Source: Couchioplanes azureus (lineage in GTDB: Bacteria; Actinomycetota; Actinomycetes; Mycobacteriales; Micromonosporaceae). Taken from it: a stretch of DNA of 64,000 nt. The stretch is taken from NCBI RefSeq assembly GCF_014648355.1, contig NZ_BMQY01000004.1, positions 581,571 to 645,570 of the forward strand, read 5' to 3'. Positions 9,818-19,061 of the stretch are shown here, piece by piece (the stretch's first letter is position 1; each line of letters starts with the position of its first letter). The translations under genes were made by a program, and so were the position numbers. Below the pieces are notes generated by a model, which was given only the letters and a program-made list of their open reading frames with translations, was not told the origin of the DNA and searched no databases.

Positions 9818-10651
9818 CTACCGCAGGCGGCGAGAAATCAGATCACGCGTCTTCTCGGAAAGCTGCGTCGCCACGAAGTTGTTGAGCCGCTCCGGATCCG
9901 GTTCGATCCGGCGGGCCTCTTCGCGGTCTTCCCAGGTGTCGTAGTCGTCGGGGTCCGCCGCCGTGATGACACCGATCCCGTGTGTCCGGGCGGCCTCCGC
10001 CACGTCGGCGACATCCTCTTCGAGCTGCTCGGCCTGGTCGGCGGGTACATGAAGGAGGACGTAGGAATGGGTGGCCGAGCGCCGGTGCGCCAGCGCTTCG
10101 TACACCGCCTGGACGTTGATGGCGTTCGCGGCCTTGACCTCGAACGAGGCGACTTCGAGGTACTTGCCGGGCACAAAGGCAAAAGTGCGCACTTCGACGC
10201 TCACGATATCCGGGCGCGACCACGTACCGCCGGTCGCACGGCGGCCCTGCAACGCGGTGATTTCCACCGCGAGAGGATCCCGCCGGTGGTCCCTGGCCCA
10301 GTCGTTCGCGATGACATGGCGCATCGGTTCGTAGAGGGCGATCTCGTTCTTGATGACAGCCTCGACGGCGGCCACAGTGGTCGCCGGGTCGGAGGTCGTC
10401 TCGACGACCACGGCGACCGTCGTCTCCTCCGCCGACGTGTCCGCCGGCACGCGCCGCACCACGCCGCCCCGGCCTCTACCCCGTACGATCAGCGCCGCAT
10501 CCACCAGGGCATCGCGGGCTCGGAAGTAGCGGTCGGTATCCCATCCCAGCTTCTTCTGGACAGTCGGGTTGCTGGCGGCCGTTCCATCCGGCGCAAGCGC
10601 CAGGAAGAGCGTCTGCTCGTCGCCGTGAAGCGTTGCGGAGTCCGCCGTCAT
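9818..10651 (-). CDS. Orphan winged-helix protein with a PD-(D/E)XK nuclease-like domain
   Basis: 277 aa from ATG 10651. Residues about 10-70 look like a winged helix (DEQTLFLALAPDGT, NPTVQKKLGWDTDRYFRARD, then the basic wing VRGRGRGGVVRRV). The C-terminal half carries PD at 147-148 (SRPDIVSVEVRTF), ExK at 171-173 (ASFEVKAAN) and then QAVYEALAHRRSATHSYVLL. That order and spacing fit a PD-(D/E)XK core, as in restriction or repair nucleases. There is no methylase, toxin partner or other restriction gene beside it. No ribosome site is seen; CTAGCAT lies close upstream. The nuclease reading is inference from the motif; a catalytically inert DNA-binding protein is possible. Confidence 0.5.
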   Translation of the reverse strand: MTADSATLHGDEQTLFLALAPDGTAASNPTVQKKLGWDTDRYFRARDALVDAALIVRGRGRGGVVRRVPADTSAEETTVAVVVETTSDPATTVAAVEAVIKNEIALYEPMRHVIANDWARDHRRDPLAVEITALQGRRATGGTWSRPDIVSVEVRTFAFVPGKYLEVASFEVKAANAINVQAVYEALAHRRSATHSYVLLHVPADQAEQLEEDVADVAEAARTHGIGVITAADPDDYDTWEDREEARRIEPDPERLNNFVATQLSEKTRDLISRRLR

Positions 10652-10733
10652 GGCGGGAATGCTAGGGGCGTCCCGGGGAGCCCGCGGCATGATCGCGGAT
10701 ATTCGCGCGTAGTCATCGAGGCGCCGCGGGCGC

Positions 10734-11345
10734 TCAGTCGACGCCGGCCTCGATGGCGGGACTCGGTGGACCGGGGACCGGCGTGCGGGGGCAGTAGCTG
10801 CGGGCCAGCCGGCCGAGCTCATCGGCCGGGGGTTCGAGCTGGCCGCAGGTCACGCCGCCGTAGGAGAAGGTGGTCCACGCGGTGAGGGCGCCTTGCACCG
10901 GCGGCGCGCAGTGCACGGTGAAGGCGGCGGACACGGCTTGCACGCCCTCGTAGTGCAGGGTTTCCTCGATGCTGGGGTCGTCCAGGACGCCGCTGCTGCC
11001 CCAGCGGACGCCGTCCTCCAGGACCGCCGGCTCGGTGTGGATCTCGTCGCCGGTCTCGGCGGCGAGGGACGTGGCCAGCCGCGCCAGCCAGTCCGCCGGA
11101 GCGGTCGGTCCGGTGATCGCGGAGACGTACGGTTCCTCGAGGACCGGCGTACCCGGGTCGGCGGTGACGGCCGCTCCGCGGTAGAGACGGACGCTGGTCA
11201 GCTTCGGCTGCTTGGTGTAGCCCGACCACTCGACGCGGCTGGCCGCAGCGTCGCAGCCGGGCGGAACGGTCCGGGCGGGTGCGGGGGCGTCCGGTCCGGC
11301 GCAGCCGGCCAGTGCCAGGGTGACCAGGGCCGCGCGTGCCATCAT
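10734..11345 (-). CDS. Secreted lipoprotein of unknown function
   Basis: 203 aa. Starts MMARAALVTLALAGCAG: a short signal with a lipobox (LAGC) and lipidated Cys at residue 15. The mature part has four further Cys (GCDAA, VHCAP, VTCGQ, YCPRT) that could form disulphides, and it ends in a Pro-rich tail. No family was recognised. It is divergent from the AidB-like gene across 83 bp; the HTH/nuclease-like gene lies 82 bp downstream on the same strand, and a functional link is not evident. Two consecutive ATGs make the exact start ambiguous by one codon. Confidence 0.65.
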   Translation of the reverse strand: MMARAALVTLALAGCAGPDAPAPARTVPPGCDAAASRVEWSGYTKQPKLTSVRLYRGAAVTADPGTPVLEEPYVSAITGPTAPADWLARLATSLAAETGDEIHTEPAVLEDGVRWGSSGVLDDPSIEETLHYEGVQAVSAAFTVHCAPPVQGALTAWTTFSYGGVTCGQLEPPADELGRLARSYCPRTPVPGPPSPAIEAGVD

Positions 11346-11428
11346 CGGTTCATCATCGCGTGCCGGGTACGGGCCGCGCGGTGATACGGGCGGTCGCGAG
11401 GACCATCGATACGGTCTAGATTCGGCGC

Positions 11429-13057
11429 GTGAGCGCTTCCACGCACGAGGTCGTCAACCAACCCCCGCCGCTCGTCGGCTACGACGTCGCCGCCGATGCG
11501 GCGTTGCTCGACGCGGTCGAGCGGGAGGGTGCCGGGTGGGCCGCCGGTGACCTGCACCGGCTCGGCAAGCTGGCCGGGGAGGCCGAGCCGCAGCGGTGGG
11601 CCGAGGAGGCCAACCGGCACGAGCCGCGCCTCGCGACCCACGACCGCTACGGTCACCGCCTCGACGAGGTGGAGTTCCACCCGTCCTGGCACCGGCTGAT
11701 GGACGTCGCCGTGGGCGAGGGGCTGGCCGGGGCGCCGTGGGCCGATCCGCGGCCGGGTGCGCACGTGGCGCGGGCCGCCGGGATGTTCGTCTGGAGCCAG
11801 GTCGAGGCCGGTCATTCGTGCCCGGTGTCGATGACGTACGCGGTGGTTCCCGCCCTGCGCCACGCCCCGGAGCTGGCGGCCGCGTACGAGCCGCTGCTCA
11901 CCAGCCGGGCGTACGATCCGGGGCTGCGGGCGCCGCTGACCAAGCGTGGCCTGCTCGCCGGCATGGGCATGACGGAGAAGCAGGGCGGCTCGGACGTACG
12001 GGCCAACTCGACCACCGCCACCCCCGCCGCCGACGGCACCTACCGGCTGCGCGGCCACAAGTGGTTCACCAGCGCGCCGATGTGCGACCTGTTCCTCGTG
12101 CTCGCCCAGGCACCGGCCGGGCTGACGTGCTTCCTCGTGCCGCGGGTGCTGCCCGGCGGCGAGCGCAACACCTTCCGGATCCAGCGGCTCAAGGACAAGC
12201 TCGGCAACCGCAGCAACGCCAGCAGCGAGCCCGAGTTCGACGACACCGTGGCGTGGCGGGTCGGCGACGAGGGCCAGGGCGTGCGCACGATCATCGAGAT
12301 GGTCGCCATGACCCGGCTCGACTGCGTGACCGGCTCGGCGTCCGGGATGCGGGCCGCGCTGGTCCAGGCGCTGCACCACGTGCGGCACCGGTCCGCCTTC
12401 GGCGGCCGGTTGATCGACAAGCCGCTGATGCGCAACGTCTGCGCCGACCTGGCGGTGGAGACCGAGGCCGCGACGGCGCTGGCGCTGCGGCTGGCCGGGG
12501 CCGTCGACCGGGGCGTACGCGGGGACGACGGTGAGCGTGCCTTCGGCCGGCTGGCGGTGGCGGTCGGCAAGTACTGGGTGTGCAAGCGCCAGCCGGCCGT
12601 GGTCGGCGAGGCCCTCGAATGCCTCGGCGGCAACGGCTACGTGGAGGAGTCCGGCCTTCCCCGGCTGTACCGCGACGCCCCGCTGAACTCGATCTGGGAG
12701 GGCTCGGGCAACGTGCAGGCCCTGGACGTGCTCCGGGCGCTGCGCCGCGACCCGGGCAGCCTGGAGGCGTTCCGGGCCGAGATCGCGGCGGCCGCGGGGG
12801 CCGACCGGCGCCTCGACGAGGCCGCGGCGGGCCTGACCGCCCTGCTCGGCGGCGACGACCTGGAGTTCCAGGCCCGCCGCGCGGTCGAGCGCATGGCGGT
12901 GGTGCTGCAGGGCTCGCTGCTGGTGCGCCACGCCCCCGCCGAGGTCGCCGACGCCTTCTGCGCGACCCGCCTCGCCGGGGACTGGGGCCGCACGTTCGGC
13001 ACCTTGCCGTCCGGTTCGGGCACCGCCGTCCTGTTGGCGCGCGCCATGCCCGCATGA
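11429..13057 (+). CDS. aidB: AidB-like acyl-CoA dehydrogenase family protein
   Basis: 542 aa, almost the length of E. coli AidB (541) and longer than ordinary acyl-CoA dehydrogenases (about 380-400). The flavoprotein motif GMTEKQGGSDVR and the later ECLGGNGYVEESGLPRLYRD and SIWEGSGNVQALDVLR are those of the AidB branch. AidB binds FAD and DNA and is part of the adaptive response to alkylation in E. coli; in actinobacteria such genes are often isolated and annotated as isovaleryl-CoA dehydrogenase. No ada or alkB gene is adjacent. Start GTG 11429 follows TAGATT (11417-11422) by 6 nt and has no ribosome site, pointing to leaderless translation. Confidence 0.85.
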   Translation: MSASTHEVVNQPPPLVGYDVAADAALLDAVEREGAGWAAGDLHRLGKLAGEAEPQRWAEEANRHEPRLATHDRYGHRLDEVEFHPSWHRLMDVAVGEGLAGAPWADPRPGAHVARAAGMFVWSQVEAGHSCPVSMTYAVVPALRHAPELAAAYEPLLTSRAYDPGLRAPLTKRGLLAGMGMTEKQGGSDVRANSTTATPAADGTYRLRGHKWFTSAPMCDLFLVLAQAPAGLTCFLVPRVLPGGERNTFRIQRLKDKLGNRSNASSEPEFDDTVAWRVGDEGQGVRTIIEMVAMTRLDCVTGSASGMRAALVQALHHVRHRSAFGGRLIDKPLMRNVCADLAVETEAATALALRLAGAVDRGVRGDDGERAFGRLAVAVGKYWVCKRQPAVVGEALECLGGNGYVEESGLPRLYRDAPLNSIWEGSGNVQALDVLRALRRDPGSLEAFRAEIAAAAGADRRLDEAAAGLTALLGGDDLEFQARRAVERMAVVLQGSLLVRHAPAEVADAFCATRLAGDWGRTFGTLPSGSGTAVLLARAMPA

Positions 13058-13099
13058 GCCGAACGCTCAGGTGCCGCGGGCGGCCGCCGATGACCTGGC

Positions 13100-15355
13100 G
13101 TGCGGAGCGTACGGGTGGACCGGACGGTCGCGGCGTGGATGTCCGCGGGACTGCTGGCGTACGTCGCGTACCCGCTGCTGGGCGGCGGCGGGACCGTCGC
13201 CGGCGCCGCGCTCTGGGACGTGCTCGCGGCCGCCACCCTGGTGGCGGTCCTCGCCGGCATCCGGCGCAACCGGCCGGAGCCCCGGCTGGCCTGGTACCTC
13301 TTCGCCGCGTCGGTGCTGTTCCGGATGGCCGGCGACATCAGCTACGACATCGACCTGCACGTCCTGCACCGCGATCCGTTCCCGTCGCTGGCGGACGTGT
13401 TCTACCTCGTCTCGTGCCCGCCCCTGATCATCGGCAGCATCATGCTGGCGCGCGGCCGGCTGCTGCGCGACCTGGCCGGGCGGCTCGACGCCGCGATCAT
13501 CGCCACCGGGCTGGGGCTGGTGTGGTGGGTGTTCGTCATCGGCCCGGTCGCCGCCGACGAGTCCATCGCGCCGCTGGAACGCCTCGTCGGGGCCGCCTAC
13601 CCGGCGTTCGACCTGGTGCTGCTCGCGATCGTGGCGCGGCTGCTGACCCGCTCCGGCCGGGCCTCGGCCAGCCTCCTGCTGATCACCGCAGGCACCGGCG
13701 CCATGCTCATCTCCGACGTGGCGTTCCAGCTGGTCTCCGTGTACGCCCCCGCGCTGGACGGCTCCGTCTCGGCCGGCTGGATGGTGGGCAACGTGCTCTA
13801 CGGCGCCGCCGCCCTGCACCGCTCGGCCGGCGCGGCGGCCCCGCCGGCCCGCCCGGTGGACCCGCGCCTGGGACGGGGCCGGCTGGTCCTGCTGGCCGCC
13901 TGCACGCTGCTGGTCCCGGCGCTGCTGTTCATCGAGGGCGCGACCGGCTCGGGCGAGATCAGCTGGCCGGCCATCGGCACCGGCGCGGTGCTGCTGTTCC
14001 TGCTGGTCCTCGCCCGCATGTCCGGCTTCGTGACGCAGATCCAGCGCCAGGCGGGTCAGCTGGAGGATCTCGCGTTGCGGGACGCGCTGACCGGACTGCC
14101 CAACCGCCGGGTCTTCGAGGAGCGCCTCGGCGCGGCCGTCGCCGCCGGCTCGCCGCAGGTGGCGGTGCTCGACCTCAACGGCTTCAAGGACGTCAACGAC
14201 CGGCTCGGGCACGGCGTCGGCGACCGGCTGCTCGAGGTGGTCGCCGGCCGCCTGCTCGGGGCGCTGCGCGACGGCGACGTGGTCGCACGCATGGGCGGCG
14301 ACGAGTTCGCGGTGCTCGTGCCCGGCGGGTCGGCGGCCGTCATGGACCGCATCGTCCGCCGGATCGGCACGGCACTGCGCGAGCCGATCACGCTCGACGG
14401 GCAGGACCTGCTGGTGGGCGCCAGCATCGGCACCGCGGACGGCGCCGGGACCACCGACGGCTTCGAGGTGCTGCGCCGCGCGGACGTCGCGATGTACGCC
14501 GCGAAGCAGGCCGGCGAGCGGCACCGGCGCTACCTGCCCGACCTGGACGTGCAGGCCGCCGAGGAGGCCAGGATCGGGGCGGAGCTGCGCGCCGCCCTGG
14601 ACGAGGGCCGGTTCCGCCTGGTCTACCAGCCCGTCGTCTCGCTGCCCGACCACCGGATGGTGGCCGTCGAGGCGCTGGTGCGCTGGGAGCATCCGGTCCG
14701 CGGCACGCTGGCGCCGGCCGAGTTCCTGCCGGTCGCCGAGCGCAGCGGGCTCATCGTGGAGCTCGGCGACTGGATCCTGCGCACCGCGTGTGCGGAGGCC
14801 GCCGGCTGGCTGCGCACGCTCGGCGCGGGCGCGCCCGGGCGCCTGCACGTCAACGTCTCCGACCGCCAGCTCGCCGATCCCGGCTTCCCGGCGCTGGTCG
14901 CCGCCACCCTGGCCGAGACCCGGCTGCCGGCGGACCACCTGACCCTCGAGGTGACCGAGACCGCCCTGATCCACGGCGGCGAGGCGGTCCGGGCGCTCGA
15001 CGACCTGCGCGCCCTGGGCGTGCCGGTCGCCCTCGACGACTTCGGCACCGGCCACTCCTCGCTCGGGCTGCTGCAGAGCGTGCCCGTCGACGTGATCAAG
15101 GTCGACCGGTCCTTCGTCGCCTCGATCACCCGGGCCGGCCGGCACGCGGTCATCGCCACCGCACTGCTGCAGGTCAGCGACGGCCTCGGGATGGCCGCCG
15201 TGGCCGAGGGCGTGGAGACCGCCGAGCAGGCCGCGGAGCTGCACCGGATCGGCTATCGCTTCGCCCAGGGCAACCTCTTCGGCGAGCCGGTGGCGCAACC
15301 CCGCTTCGACGGCGCCGGTGTGACCACGGGCACCGGCGCGGCGACGGTCTCGTGA
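13100..15355 (+). CDS. Membrane GGDEF-EAL protein (bifunctional c-di-GMP enzyme), copy 1
   Basis: Up to 751 aa. About eight or nine membrane segments occupy residues 10-310. The GGDEF domain has an intact active site (RMGGDEFAVL, near residue 400) and the feedback I-site RDGD exactly five residues before it. The EAL domain keeps EALVRWEH, EVTETAL, DDFGTGHSS, VDVIKVDRSF and EGVET, so both synthesis and hydrolysis of c-di-GMP look possible. The membrane part is an actinobacterial type (WYLFAASVLFRMAGDISYDI). Start uncertain: GTG 13100 or GTG at about 13115. It is followed 3 bp later by a paralogue with the same architecture, evidently a tandem duplication. Confidence 0.9.
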   Translation: MRSVRVDRTVAAWMSAGLLAYVAYPLLGGGGTVAGAALWDVLAAATLVAVLAGIRRNRPEPRLAWYLFAASVLFRMAGDISYDIDLHVLHRDPFPSLADVFYLVSCPPLIIGSIMLARGRLLRDLAGRLDAAIIATGLGLVWWVFVIGPVAADESIAPLERLVGAAYPAFDLVLLAIVARLLTRSGRASASLLLITAGTGAMLISDVAFQLVSVYAPALDGSVSAGWMVGNVLYGAAALHRSAGAAAPPARPVDPRLGRGRLVLLAACTLLVPALLFIEGATGSGEISWPAIGTGAVLLFLLVLARMSGFVTQIQRQAGQLEDLALRDALTGLPNRRVFEERLGAAVAAGSPQVAVLDLNGFKDVNDRLGHGVGDRLLEVVAGRLLGALRDGDVVARMGGDEFAVLVPGGSAAVMDRIVRRIGTALREPITLDGQDLLVGASIGTADGAGTTDGFEVLRRADVAMYAAKQAGERHRRYLPDLDVQAAEEARIGAELRAALDEGRFRLVYQPVVSLPDHRMVAVEALVRWEHPVRGTLAPAEFLPVAERSGLIVELGDWILRTACAEAAGWLRTLGAGAPGRLHVNVSDRQLADPGFPALVAATLAETRLPADHLTLEVTETALIHGGEAVRALDDLRALGVPVALDDFGTGHSSLGLLQSVPVDVIKVDRSFVASITRAGRHAVIATALLQVSDGLGMAAVAEGVETAEQAAELHRIGYRFAQGNLFGEPVAQPRFDGAGVTTGTGAATVS

Positions 15356-15358
15356 CCC

Positions 15359-17635
15359 ATGGACACCTCATCTGAAACCCGGCGCGGCCGATGGCAGGGT
15401 GTGCGGCGCGAACGGTTGTGGTGGATCTGGCTGGTGACGGGGTCACTGGCCACGGCGGGCTATTTCCTGCTGCCGCCCGACGGGCTCCCCTCGAACCTCA
15501 CGTACGACGCCATCGGCCTGGTCTCCACCGCGCTGATCATCACCGGCGTCCGGTTGCACCGGCCGCACCGCCCGGCGATGTGGTACTGGTTCGCCGCCGG
15601 GCAGTTCACCTGGGTCATCGGCGACCTGGTGTGGGAGTACTACCTGTACGTCCTGGAGCAGGATCCGTACCCGTCGCCGGCGGACTACGTCTATCTCAGC
15701 GCGTACCCGATGCTGGTGGCCGGCATGCTGATGCTGATCCGCGACCGGCAGCGGGGCGTCCGCGACCTCTCGGCCCTGGTGGACGCCGCCATCGTGGCGG
15801 TCGGTCTGGGGCTGGTGTTCTGGGTGTTCGTGATGCACCCGATCGCCACCGACGCGACCGCGTCGACCATGGAACGGGTGGTCGGCGTCGCCTACCCGGC
15901 CGCCGACACGCTGCTGCTGGCCATGCTGGCCCGCTTCTACACCGGGGTCGGCCGGCTCTCCCCGAGCGTCCGGCTGCTCGGCCTGGCCGCGCTGCTGCTG
16001 CTCGTCAGCGATGTGACCTACTCGCTCGTCGCGCTGTACGTGCAGGTCGAGATCTCGGCCCTGGACGTCGGCTGGCTGCTGTCCTACATCTGCTGGGGCG
16101 CCGCCGCCCTGCACCCGTCGATGCGCGGCGCCGGCACGGCCGACGAGCAGGCCGGCGGGGCCCGCGTCGGCCGGGCCCGGCTGGTGCTGCTGGCCGTGTG
16201 CTCGCTGCTCGCGCCCGGCCTGCTGTTCATCCCGGGCATCGGCGCCGACGAGGTCGACCGGCTCACCATCGCCGCCGGCGCGGTGCTGCTCTTCCTGCTC
16301 GTCGTGGTGCGCATGTCCGGCTTCGTCGGCGAGGTCCAGCGCCAGGCGAGCCAGCTGGAGGATCTGGCCATGGCCGACGAGCTCACCGGGCTGGCGAACC
16401 GGCGCCGCTTCGAGCACGCGCTCGGCGCGGCCCTCGCGGCCGGACGGCTCCAGGTGGCGCTGCTCGACCTCGACGACTTCAAGGGCGTCAACGACCGGCT
16501 CGGCCACGGTGTCGGCGACCGCCTGCTCACCGTGGTCGCGCAGCGGCTGCGCGCCGCCCTGCCCCCCGACGTCCTGGTCGCGCGGATGGGCGGCGACGAG
16601 TTCGCCGTGCTGATGCCGGAGGCGACCGACGCCCGGGCCGACGAGCTGGTGGCCCGGCTCGCGCAGGCGCTGACCGTCCCGGTCACCGCCGGCGAGCACG
16701 ACCTGCTCGTCGGGGCGAGCATCGGCGTCACCTGCGGGGACGGCACGAGCGACCCGTACGAGGTGATGCGCCGCGCCGACGTCGCCATGTACGCCGCCAA
16801 GGCCACCCACGACCGTCCGCGCCGCTACACCCCGGAGCTCGACGAGACGGCCGACGAGCAGGCCCGCCTCGGGGCCGAGCTGCGCACCGCCCTGGACGCC
16901 GGGCAGTTCCGGGTGGTCTACCAGCCGATCGTGTCGCTCCCGGCGGGCGAGACCGTCGCCGTCGAGGCGCTGGTGCGCTGGGACCACCCGGAGCGCGGCG
17001 TGATCCCGCCGAACCGCTTCATCCCCGCGGCCGAGCGCAACGGCCTGATCGTCGAGCTCGGCGAATGGATCATGCGGACGGCCTGCCTGCAGGCGGTCGT
17101 GTGGCGCGCGGAGCAGGGCGCCGCGTCCCCGGTGCGGATGAGCGTCAACGTGTCCGCCCGCCAGCTCGCCGAGCCCGGCTTCGCCGCGATGGTGGCGGCC
17201 GTGCTGCGGGAGACGGGGCTGCCCGCGGGGGCGCTCGCGGTCGAGGTCACGGAGACCGCGGTGTTCGGCGGCGGTCAGGCCGTGCAGTCGCTGCAGGAGG
17301 TGCACGACCTGGGCGTGGCCATCGCGCTCGACGACTTCGGCACCGGCCACTCGTCGCTGGGGCTGTTGCAGACCGTGCCCGTCGACGTGATCAAGGTGGA
17401 CAAGTCCTTCGTCGACACCATCACGATGGCCGGCCGGCACGCGGTCATCGCCACGGCGCTCATCCAGGTCAGCGCCGGGCTCGGCCTGACCGCGGTGGCC
17501 GAGGGCGTGGAGACCCCGGAGCAGGCCGCGGAGCTGCACCGGCTCGGCTACGAGCTGGCGCAGGGCTACCACTTCGGCCGGCCGGCCGCCGAGCCGTCGT
17601 TCGGCGTCCCGGACACCGTCACCGGGGCGGTCTAG
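15359..17635 (+). CDS. Membrane GGDEF-EAL protein, copy 2
   Basis: 758 aa, ATG 15359, 3 bp after the stop of copy 1. Same order: about eight or nine membrane segments (residues 20-315), GGDEF (RMGGDEFAVLM) and EAL (EALVRWDHP, EVTETAV, DDFGTGHSS, VIKVDKSF, EGVET). All catalytic residues appear intact. Unlike copy 1, the I-site position reads LPPD instead of RxxD, so product feedback inhibition of the cyclase should be lost. The sensory membrane domain is close to copy 1 (WYWFAAGQFTWVIGDLVWEY). The pair may act as regulated and unregulated versions of one switch, or as a heteromer; this is inference. Confidence 0.92.
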   Translation: MDTSSETRRGRWQGVRRERLWWIWLVTGSLATAGYFLLPPDGLPSNLTYDAIGLVSTALIITGVRLHRPHRPAMWYWFAAGQFTWVIGDLVWEYYLYVLEQDPYPSPADYVYLSAYPMLVAGMLMLIRDRQRGVRDLSALVDAAIVAVGLGLVFWVFVMHPIATDATASTMERVVGVAYPAADTLLLAMLARFYTGVGRLSPSVRLLGLAALLLLVSDVTYSLVALYVQVEISALDVGWLLSYICWGAAALHPSMRGAGTADEQAGGARVGRARLVLLAVCSLLAPGLLFIPGIGADEVDRLTIAAGAVLLFLLVVVRMSGFVGEVQRQASQLEDLAMADELTGLANRRRFEHALGAALAAGRLQVALLDLDDFKGVNDRLGHGVGDRLLTVVAQRLRAALPPDVLVARMGGDEFAVLMPEATDARADELVARLAQALTVPVTAGEHDLLVGASIGVTCGDGTSDPYEVMRRADVAMYAAKATHDRPRRYTPELDETADEQARLGAELRTALDAGQFRVVYQPIVSLPAGETVAVEALVRWDHPERGVIPPNRFIPAAERNGLIVELGEWIMRTACLQAVVWRAEQGAASPVRMSVNVSARQLAEPGFAAMVAAVLRETGLPAGALAVEVTETAVFGGGQAVQSLQEVHDLGVAIALDDFGTGHSSLGLLQTVPVDVIKVDKSFVDTITMAGRHAVIATALIQVSAGLGLTAVAEGVETPEQAAELHRLGYELAQGYHFGRPAAEPSFGVPDTVTGAV

Positions 17636-17644
17636 GGTCGCGGG

Positions 17645-18118
17645 TCAGTCCGCGGGCACCAGGCGGAAGATCCGGATCTCCCGGCCGTCGGCCCGCCGCG
17701 CGTAGGCGGCGTAGCCCGGCCAGATCTCCTGCACCATCCGCCAGAGGCGGTCGCGCTCGGCGCCGGTGGTCAGCGTCGCCCGCACGCCGAACTCCCGGTC
17801 CCCGACGGTCACCCGGGCGGCGGGGTCCGCGATCAGGTTCGCCGACCAGGCCGGGTGGTGCGCCTGGCCCCAGTTGGAGCCGACCACCACGTACGCGTCG
17901 CCGTCGGTGGCGTACAGCAGCGGATGTGTCCGGGGCAGGCCCGACCTGCGCCCGGTCGTGGTGATCAGCAGCGAGGGCAGCTCGTGGCGGCCGATCACGG
18001 ACCAGCGGCCGCCGGTGAGCCGGTAGAGCCGGCCGTCCAGCGGGGCCAGCCGCCGGCCGAGGGAGGCGAACCAGCGCCGGCTGCCGAGGCGCCGCAGGAG
18101 GGCGGTGTAACGCGACAT
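17645..18118 (-). CDS. Deazaflavin (F420)-dependent nitroreductase family protein
   Basis: 157 aa, the typical size of the Ddn/split-barrel family. Characteristic stretches are LLITTTGRRSGLPRTHPLLY, VVVGSNWGQAHHPAWSANLI and VTVGDREFGVRA. The family uses F420H2 to reduce quinones or nitro compounds and is abundant in actinobacteria. The start at 18118 gives MSRYTALLRRLG and a normal family N-terminus; the longer open frame beyond is antisense to the next gene. It ends 9 bp from the converging GGDEF-EAL gene. Physiological substrate unknown. Confidence 0.88.
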   Translation of the reverse strand: MSRYTALLRRLGSRRWFASLGRRLAPLDGRLYRLTGGRWSVIGRHELPSLLITTTGRRSGLPRTHPLLYATDGDAYVVVGSNWGQAHHPAWSANLIADPAARVTVGDREFGVRATLTTGAERDRLWRMVQEIWPGYAAYARRADGREIRIFRLVPAD

Positions 18119-18175
18119 CCGCTCAGTATCGTCCCCGGCCGCCACGGGACCGACGTTGACGTTAGGGTCGTGCCC

Positions 18176-18976
18176 ATGGCCGAATTCGTCGGTGACGATC
18201 TCCGAGGTTCCCGGTTCGACGGTGTCGACCTGGCCGGCTCGCGCTTCCGGCGTATCACCCTCAACGGCGCCGAGTTCCGCGCCACGGATCTGATCGACGC
18301 ACGCTTCCACGGCGTGGATCTCAGCGGCGCCGTGTTGCGCGGGGCGCGCCTGGAGGGTGTCGACATCTACGGCGAGCTCGGCACCCTCACCATCAACGGC
18401 GTCGAGGTCAGCGGATACGTCAACGCCGAGCTCGACCGGCGTTATCCCGACCGGGCCGCGATGCGCCCGGTCGACGCGGACGGCTTCCGCCGGGCCTGGG
18501 ACGTCGTCGAGCGCCTGTGGGCGGGCACGGTCGAGCGGGCCCGCCGCCTGGACCCGGCCCTGCTGCACGAGTCGGTCGACGGCGAGTGGTCCTTCATCGA
18601 GACCCTGCGGCACCTGGTGTTCGCCACCGACTCCTGGATCCGCCGGGTGATCCTCGGCGACCCGTCCCCCTGGGACCCGCTGGACCTGCCCTGGGACGAG
18701 ATGCCCGACACCCCCGGGATACCCCGCGACCGCACCGTCCGGCCCGACCTGGAGGTGGTGCTCGCGCTGCGCCGCGACCGGATGGCCACCGTGCGCCGGG
18801 TCATGGAGGGTCTCAGCGACGAGACGCTCGACGGCCACACCGAACCGGTCGAGGCGCCGGGTTGGCCGGCGTCCTTCAGCTTCCCGGTGCGCGAATGCCT
18901 GCTCTGCATCCTCACCGAGGAATGGGAGCACCGCCTCTACGCCGAGCGCGACCTACAGATCCTGGAGGCCGGCTGA
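18176..18976 (+). CDS. Pentapeptide-repeat / DinB-domain fusion protein
   Basis: 266 aa. Residues 3-65 are pentapeptide repeats (A/D-LxxS-R-F pattern: DLRGSRFDGVDLAGSRF, AEFRATDLIDARFHGVDLSG). From about residue 95 a DinB_2 four-helix domain follows, with the metal-type His in ETLRHLVFATDSWIRR and EEWEHRLYAERDL. DinB-fold proteins are metal-dependent thiol transferases (mycothiol or bacillithiol) or uncharacterised hydrolases; in mycothiol-producing actinobacteria a thiol-transfer role is plausible. The ATG follows TAGGGT by 7 nt without a ribosome site (leaderless-like). Confidence 0.85.
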   Translation: MAEFVGDDLRGSRFDGVDLAGSRFRRITLNGAEFRATDLIDARFHGVDLSGAVLRGARLEGVDIYGELGTLTINGVEVSGYVNAELDRRYPDRAAMRPVDADGFRRAWDVVERLWAGTVERARRLDPALLHESVDGEWSFIETLRHLVFATDSWIRRVILGDPSPWDPLDLPWDEMPDTPGIPRDRTVRPDLEVVLALRRDRMATVRRVMEGLSDETLDGHTEPVEAPGWPASFSFPVRECLLCILTEEWEHRLYAERDLQILEAG

Positions 18977-19061
18977 CGCCCGGATCAGCGTTTACGCCGG
19001 TGGGCATGCGTCTCTTTTGCGTAGTATGGGGGAGATCTGTTGATCTTCATGAGGCGGCAGC

